From: Margaritispora aquatica
Taxonomy: Eukaryota > Ascomycota > Leotiomycetes > Helotiales > Discinellaceae
DNA: 64,000 nucleotides
Direction: 5' to 3'
Assembly (NCBI GenBank): GCA_007644065.1
Contig: VJWN01000017.1
Coordinates: forward strand, 310,001-374,000
Position numbers and translations under genes: made by a program. A model generated the notes under the pieces. That model searched no databases. It saw only the letters and a program-made list of their open reading frames with translations, and was not told the DNA's origin. This document shows, piece after piece, positions 58,034 to 64,000 of the stretch (its first letter is position 1; every line of letters begins with the position of its first letter).

Positions 58034-60515
58034 GTTTAGAGGTATATAGTGTTGTGATTGATGTCCGTGTTGTATTACTTCGCTATTGCACTGTGGTATC
58101 AATTGATCACTATACACAGCTAGAGGTTCAATTGTCACAAACACAATCGACTGGACAATGAGGGATTTTGCGAGCGAGCAAGATAGCGAAAGAGAAAAGA
58201 GAGAGCTGAGAGCTGAGAGCTGAAAGACATGACAATTGAACCAACCGAATCGACGTGGACGTTGCTTTTTCCCTTGTGAGTGCGAGTGGCTGGTAGAATA
58301 TCCACAATAGATGGTGTAGGGTCGGCTGGTAGGTCTTCTCTAGGCGGTGAACAAGATCAAGCCTTTTGAAAGGTCCAGACTGTCAAGGGGGGTGTAGGGG
58401 GTAGCTCGCTTATGGTTTAGTGCCGGGTACGAAAATAGGGGGGGCCGGGTGATCCTTGGCGAGCTGAGCTGATGGATAGATCACATGACTCTGAGCCATA
58501 TCTTTTCAAATAGAGAGAAATTTTGAGGATATATAATCATATCCAGTTAATAGTAATTCCGAGAACAGTAACTTTGAAATTCTGTTCGAATAAATAACTC
58601 ATTCCATTATACCCTGGTGTACAAACAATTGATCATGTGATGGGACTAAATTCTTTCTCTCCTTCCCTCGACTCGACTCAGCTTTTGAGACAAGTTTTTT
58701 CCAATCTATAAAACAAGCTTTATCAATGACGATAGCAATACAATCTAACCGTACATCGTTCTTACTGTAAAGTCATTTGAATTGTCTTACATTTTCTTCA
58801 ACAGTACCCGTCATCTCATCTCGCCCTTCAGCTATCGTTCAGCGGCATCTCCAGCATGGTTAATATGGAGAAATGAATGGATCCTTGATTTCCCTGTTGT
58901 CGAAAAATGAAGTAAAAAAAAATGTTGAAAGAATTGAAAAGAAGTAAATATCTACTTTACCTCCACACTGAGATCCCCTGAAAAAACAAACGGTTGAAGT
59001 CCTTCAATCAGCCAGCACAGCAGTCTTACAGACCAGCGGTTACAACATGCTGTTTTTTCGTCTTCCAATCTATCTCTATATGCTCACGTTTCTCTTACTA
59101 AGCGAAAATATCTTGACAGCCGGTCTTAAAGCTAATATCTGCCTATCCATCCTGGGGACATAGAATAGGTGACATATTGTGCTGTCAATACCTTGCTCTT
59201 ATATTAAGGTGACAGAGAGCATATATGGTAGTTAAATACAATGCGGCGCTGAAAAATACTTCTAAACTTGCACCTCTCCTCGATCAATAGGTAGCTTATT
59301 GTTGCTGTTATTTCCGCAAGATGTTTTTTTGATCGTTATATCTCCCATTTGCATCCCAAACTACCTTTCTACCTTGTCAACAACCTCAATACCAACGGAC
59401 CAACACTTTCCAGCTCTCCTTCCCCCTCCCGCTTCATCAGCGAAAAGGTTCATTGCCAAATCACGTCATCGGTGTCCTTCTGCCTACTCTCACGTCCATT
59501 TCAAATTCACCTCACCTCCAGAAACAGAGCACAACAAAATTCCAAAGTGGAGAATGCAATACTATCGCTAGAGCCCTCTATTCATCTAAAAGCGCCATCT
59601 ACGTCTCCTACGCGCCACCAAAGGACCCCTAAACCCTCCGCTTGACTCCCGTCTCGAAACGGCAGAGCTCGCTTATTTTCTTAGTTGATTCATTGGTAGT
59701 AAATGTAGATCCGAAAGCTAAGCTTCAGATCGCGAAGCTTGTGTTCTAGTCTTGCAAAGCTTGTGCAAACTTAATTCTTGACTGTTTATTTTCTGGAGGC
59801 AATATACCAATCATATCCCTTCAAGCGTGCGATGGCAGGAGAGAGGAGAGATCGGCTGGCTTGGAGCATATTTCTTCGGTTGACAGCTGCTTGGGATTTT
59901 AGTCTCCGAGTCTCTCTCCGTGATTTAGAGTGGACTGTACTGCATCGTTCCTACCCCATAGTGAGGGAGGATTGCGGAAATTAGAAGGGAATAAAAGTGT
60001 CATGTTGCTGATCTCTCGTTTTTGATCGCTTTGACAAGCGATAGCTTCCATAGTCTTCGCTCATAACCGCTCCATGATGTCGAAGGCTGAGGCTCTTGCC
60101 GTGGAAGACGGTGAAGAGTGCAGAGTTCAGCTCAGTGAATAGTGTTGATTGGTCCGATTGACAAAGTGCTCTTTTTCGGGTCTTCGAATGTAGGGGATTG
60201 AAGAGAGGAAGATTGCTTCCACAACCGGAGGGGTTACATTTCTGTTACGAGAATGCGTAGGATGGGGATGATATCGGCTTTCGTCATTCTTGTTGAGAGA
60301 ATTTCGAAAGGATAGATCGTGGGTGGGATTCTGTATATTTATCCCCATTGTCTACTCGCTCGGCCATTCTTAGCATCAGCAACATCTCATAAACATTTTA
60401 CATCTAGAGTATACTTATCCAGTACTTCATCACTTCACTTCACCCTAGTCAGCCTCTGCTATTGTATCAACCTTCGTCTCGCGTCTTCCAAACCTAGCTC
60501 TTCTAACAGACCAAA
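58034..60515. other. Long divergent spacer, 2.5 kb
   Basis: Between the hydrophobic protein (minus) and the repeat precursor (plus). A GAGAGCTGAGAGCTGAGAGCTG repeat lies at about 58201-58222. Short plus frames at 59299-59645 are Pro/Ser/Thr-rich without support. A TATATTTA element near 60333 may serve the precursor gene. No gene was called. Confidence 0.5.
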
Positions 60516-61350
60516 ATGCACATCTCCACACTCTTCGCATTTCTCATCGCATCCACTCTCGTACTCACAGCACCACTCCCACTCCCCCAAGGCGCCGGCG
60601 TCGGTGCAGGCTGTGACCGTACGTCTCCCCCTCCATCTCCCTTCTTCCATCCATCCATTCATTCGTAACTAACATACCCCCTCAGCAATCCTCACAGACG
60701 CCGACACGGGTTCCGGGCTCGCCGTGAAAGAAACCGGCCAAAACGCGGCCTCGCTCCCCACCTCTGCGGGCGCCAAACTCAGACTCAGACTCAAACGCCA
60801 AGACGCAGGCGTAGGTTCAGCATGTAACTCGATCCTCACAGATGGGGATACGGGGTCCGGGCTCGCTGTTAAGAAAGCGGGTCAGAATGCCGCTTCACTT
60901 ATGAAGAGCTTGGGAGTGAGACAGCTCGATAAAGCGGGTGCGGGGACCGCGGCTGTGATTTCCGTTGTTGATCCTGAAGTGGGCAGTTATCAGGAGGGTA
61001 TCACGAATGTAGTTGATGGGGATGGAACGGATGATAGTTCCATCATTGGGCAACAAATCGGGGTTATCGAAGCGCAGGCTGGTGCGGGAGCTGGGAATAT
61101 CGTCCCGTCGAAATTGCCTGCTGGAAAGAGAAGCAAGAGGCAGTTGGATAAAGCTGGTGCTGGCACAGCGGCTATCATCAGCGTCGTGAGTCCTGAGGCT
61201 GGAGCGTATCAGGAGGGTATCACGAATGTAGTTGATGGCGATGGTACGGATGATAGTGCCGTTATTGGGCAGCAGATTGGTGCGATCGAAGCACAGGTTG
61301 GAGAAGGGGCAGGGAACTTGGTGCCGAGTAAGGTGCCGAAGGCTGCATGA
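60516..61350 (+). CDS. Secreted Kex2-type repeat precursor protein
   Basis: Two exons (60516-60618 and 60686-61350) give 255 aa. Signal peptide at 1-19 (MHISTLFAFLIASTLVLTA). The rest is made of two repeat kinds, each present twice. Unit A (33 aa) is at 26-58 and 74-106, each with one Cys and the shared core DTGSGLAVK then GQNAASL. Unit B (64 aa) is at 114-177 and 187-250, 54 of 64 residues identical, starting QLDKAGAGTAA. Dibasic KR sites stand before A2 (71-72) and before B2 (182-183 and 185-186); B1 is preceded by only a single Arg (113). This is the plan of fungal Kex2-processed repeat precursors, which yield pheromones, repellents or RiPP peptides. The peptide products and role here are unknown. 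No known family recognised for either unit. Confidence 0.8.
60802..60900 (+). repeat. Repeat unit A2 of the precursor
   Basis: Encodes residues 74-106. It is the partner of unit A1 (residues 26-58, split by the intron at 60619-60685); 25 of 33 residues agree. It follows the KR site at residues 71-72. Confidence 0.85.
60922..61113 (+). repeat. Repeat unit B1 of the precursor
   Basis: Encodes residues 114-177 (64 aa). Shares 54 of 64 residues with B2, and a stretch of about 30 nt around the QEGITNVVDG codons is identical, which points to a recent duplication. Confidence 0.9.
61141..61332 (+). repeat. Repeat unit B2 of the precursor
   Basis: Encodes residues 187-250, directly after KRSKR. Same length as B1. 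The protein ends five residues later (VPKAA). Confidence 0.9.
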
Positions 61351-62708
61351 GAAGCATAAAGTTTTTGTATTTGGTAGGGATGTTGCAGGAGGATTTAGTT
61401 GGTGGAAGGGTAATGGAAGCTGAGTAAGTGAAAAGGAATTATTTGATAGTATAGCGCTTAGCGAGTCGATTTCAGCGATGGTGTTTTGGTCGAAATATTG
61501 TGTTTCTTCTAGCGATTAGCGAAAAGCAAGTTATATAATTAATTTCTTAATACCGAATCCCTCATGCCTTATCAGTCTCGTGCTATCCCATCACTATGTC
61601 TGGGTTTTGATGCTGAAGATTGTTGATTACTTAGCTGAGATCTAACTTAATTGCGATTACGCCATGGTTTGGTCAACTGTAGTAAACAGACATCTAAGAC
61701 AAATTTACTATGCACTTAAAGGGGTGAAAAGATTGGAATGTTACGCGAAGAAGATATAGGCTCGGCAGAAGCCTGTATGTCTTTTCAAGCACAGTTAAAT
61801 TTTTTTCGAGAAATTCGAAAGGAAAAAACTTCTGCCAATACACAACGAGTAAATTATATGCTTCAATCTTTCGCAGGACATTCTCTTAACCTGGCCTGAC
61901 TGACAGCGTCGATATCTCACCATCTCATTAAGTGCCGAAAACAGAACATAGACGGAACTCAGCTCTCTATCTCAAAATCGCAGCTTAAACAAAGCAAACA
62001 AGCAACTGACTAGACTCCCCTCAGCAAATCATTTTTAGGTAGATAGATAGGTGCCGTGTTAGATATCTTGATACAGGAAAGTGCGGAAGAGAGGGAGACA
62101 CGGCATGGCACTCAATTGTCTTGTGTGTTTCGTTACACATATAATAGGTTAATGAAACACAAATACGAAATATAACCAAGCAATCTCATTTCAGGATCTG
62201 AGCTCCAACAAAGATACTCGCCTCTTGTTCGTATTGCAAAAACACATCGGAACCTGAATTCTACATCTACTTCTATTACCACCACTTAGGATAGTTAGCT
62301 AAATTGTGATAATCAGGGAACAGTGTACCGAGCTCGAGTGAGCCAGCCTCAGCTGTAGGGAGATATTACGACGAGTTATGAAAATTGAGGATTGTATTGG
62401 GTGATGTGGAGAGGTGGTTAAGTTGAGATTGAGATTGAGATTGAGATTATGGTCAATGTATTAATTTGTATATCTATCTATCTACCTGCCTCCTCTTTTT
62501 TCTCCGTCACTGTATCTAACTATACTCCGAATATCTATCTACTCCATTTCCCCAACCCATCTACTTCCATTTCTATTTCCACTTCCATTCTTTTCCCATC
62601 CACGGAACAATACATACAAACCTAGCCATATACTCATACTCGAACACGATTTCCACTTTCAGCAAAAGCACATCTTCACCCCACCCCACCCCAATCCCGA
62701 AAGACATT
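61351..62708. other. Convergent intergenic region, 1.4 kb
   Basis: Between the repeat precursor (plus) and the monooxygenase (minus). AT-rich, with simple repeats near 62423 and 62470. No coding frame seen. Confidence 0.55.
62423..62448 (+). repeat. (TTGAGA)n short tandem repeat
   Basis: Four hexamer units in a spacer, followed about 25 nt later by ATCT tetramers (CTATCTATCTACC). Simple sequence only. Confidence 0.8.
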
Positions 62709-64000
62709 CTACTCATGGCTATCTACCACCACCTTCTTCTCCTCCTCTGGCGGCGGAGGCATATGGCTTTCAAAAAACCTCACAAACGGCCCCGGCGCCT
62801 CAACATCGAAGATCATCTCGAGATTATCCCACGTTCCCTGCGCAATAGGTTGCATGCGCTCAAACATGCTCTGTTCGTATTCTTTTACCGCGTTATCGAT
62901 CTCCCCCCATTTGGCTTCCCAATTCCCCTCACCAGCAAGAGCAGCGACCAACCCCCTCCCCAAAAGTCCCGCATCCCACATGCCGCAATTGACGCCCTCG
63001 CCCGCAAATGGCGTCATCAGATGCGCGGCGTCGCCGAGCATCGTGAGACCGGCTCTGTGCTCCCACTTGAAGCCGATGGGGAGCATGTATAAAGGCTTCA
63101 CACTGATCTTTTCTTCCTTGGCTGCCGCTTCGAGACACCCAACACGGATGAGTTCCTTCAACTCGTCGCACCAGGTGCCGAAAAGGCCGTTTTCGGGGTC
63201 CAACAGTGTCACGCTGAGTTCGGAGGGTGTAAGATTGAGGAGATTTTGAGAGGCGAGGTATCGGTACCCATCCACATCGCGCTTTTCATCCCGGACTCTA
63301 TTTCCCTTCTCATTGCCATTGCCATTGTTATCGAGAAAAGGTCTTCCCGCCTCCCCACCATCTTCAGGTTCCCTAAGCATCAAGTACACCCTCGCGCTGC
63401 CCCGCCCGGCCCTCTGCGCCATGACGCTCCGCCATGCCGCAGAAGCGGTATACGACCCTTTCCCAATGAATTCCGCTAAATGCGGATATTTCTCCTCAAT
63501 AGAGGGGATGGTGAGTGTGATGCAGGAGACGCTGCTGGGTTGTGGGGTCGTGGAAGTGAGGAGTGAGCGTGCGCGTGACCAGGCGCCTGAGGAGTCGAGG
63601 ATAAGGTTGTATTTCTCGGTAGAGGTGCTGCTGGTATTGGTGTTGGTGAAGCGGATGGTGTATTCTGAGATTGAGGCATTGGGTGGGGATGAAGGCGCAA
63701 TGTCCAAAACTTTACAACCCCATCTCAACTCTCCAACAGCCTCGTCTCCATCGAGTTTCAAACTCCGCAACAAAAGCGCCATCAACTCATTCCTCACCAC
63801 CTCTGGTCTGCCTCTTCCCCCACCAGCACCCTCGCCCCCCTCTTTTCCAACATCCTCTTTTCCACCACTTTCCTCCCCCTTCCCACCATCTCCCTGCATC
63901 GCAAACTCATCCCAGACCCTCTTCCCCTTCTGATCGGCAATGACATACGCCTCCTCACACACCTGACCCTGGCTCTCCAATAAGCTCTCAAACTCCGCCC
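62709..64000 (-). CDS. FAD-dependent monooxygenase (PHBH/TetX-like), C-terminal part
   Basis: The frame enters from the right edge and ends at 62709, giving about 430 residues without the start. The N-terminal GxGxxG Rossmann motif lies beyond the window. The second FAD motif is clear: LTMLGDAAHLMTPFAGEGVN, with the GD that binds the ribityl chain. A strand for the middle domain (YNLILDSSGAWSRARSLL) carries the conserved D-G-x-S/W-type turn. A Gly/Glu-rich low-complexity insertion (GGKEDVGKEGGEGAGGGRGR) sits near the left of the visible part. Such enzymes hydroxylate small aromatic or polyketide-like substrates with NAD(P)H. No membrane tail. The substrate is unknown. Confidence 0.9.
   Translation of the reverse strand, partial: AEFESLLESQGQVCEEAYVIADQKGKRVWDEFAMQGDGGKGEESGGKEDVGKEGGEGAGGGRGRPEVVRNELMALLLRSLKLDGDEAVGELRWGCKVLDIAPSSPPNASISEYTIRFTNTNTSSTSTEKYNLILDSSGAWSRARSLLTSTTPQPSSVSCITLTIPSIEEKYPHLAEFIGKGSYTASAAWRSVMAQRAGRGSARVYLMLREPEDGGEAGRPFLDNNGNGNEKGNRVRDEKRDVDGYRYLASQNLLNLTPSELSVTLLDPENGLFGTWCDELKELIRVGCLEAAAKEEKISVKPLYMLPIGFKWEHRAGLTMLGDAAHLMTPFAGEGVNCGMWDAGLLGRGLVAALAGEGNWEAKWGEIDNAVKEYEQSMFERMQPIAQGTWDNLEMIFDVEAPGPFVRFFESHMPPPPEEEKKVVVDSHE

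Noticed and set aside
59299..59645. Overlapping 90-98 codon plus frames in the 58-60 kb spacer
   Set aside because: Low-complexity Pro/Ser/Thr sequence without splice or domain support.

Overview
The window comes from a filamentous ascomycete nuclear genome (Pezizomycotina). Genes carry several short introns of about 45-80 nt with GTRAGT-like donors and TACTAAC/CACTAAC-like branch sites, intergenic distances are 0.2-2.5 kb, and the proteins are fungal: TIM22, PWP2, CDC12-type septin, SFH5, a USP7/UBP15-type ubiquitin protease, PRP45, a p24 cargo receptor and a hybrid histidine kinase. Three adjacent 2EXR-domain genes, GH11, sedolisin and other secreted hydrolases suit a plant-associated or saprotrophic Leotiomycete (Helotiales). 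That placement is an inference. I saw no rRNA, tRNA, CRISPR, intact transposon or viral element.

Layout. 0-10 kb: a fragment of an unidentified gene, then an accessory stretch on the minus strand with three 2EXR paralogues and a secreted M14 carboxypeptidase between the first and second. 10-20 kb: a long divergent spacer, a PAF-acetylhydrolase-like esterase, then a secreted-hydrolase block (sedolisin, aspartic protease, GH11 xylanase). The first two are divergent and share a 1.2 kb promoter region with paired PacC-like sites. 20-37 kb: housekeeping block: TIM22 (mitochondrial import), a D-2-hydroxyacid dehydrogenase, PWP2 (small-subunit processome) divergent from the septin CDC12, a mitochondrial PDK/BCKDK-type kinase divergent from SFH5, and the large UBP15/USP7 gene. 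38-47 kb: a mucin-like single-pass membrane protein, a type II membrane GH16 glucanase, PRP45 (spliceosome) and a p24 protein. 48-58 kb: an ECM33-like cell-surface protein with a true transmembrane tail, a secreted BNR/sialidase-fold protein, a hybrid sensor kinase, and an uncharacterised hydrophobic protein. 60-64 kb: a secreted repeat precursor with Kex2-type KR sites, and the C-terminal part of an FAD monooxygenase running off the right edge.

Exon structures were built by hand from splice motifs, reading-frame continuity and family expectation. Every multi-exon model given closes to a whole number of codons. The most interesting items are the repeat precursor at 60.5-61.4 kb (two different repeat units, each duplicated, with KR sites), the tandem 2EXR trio, two 54-nt in-frame introns in PRP45, and membrane-anchored versions of normally secreted or GPI-linked wall proteins.
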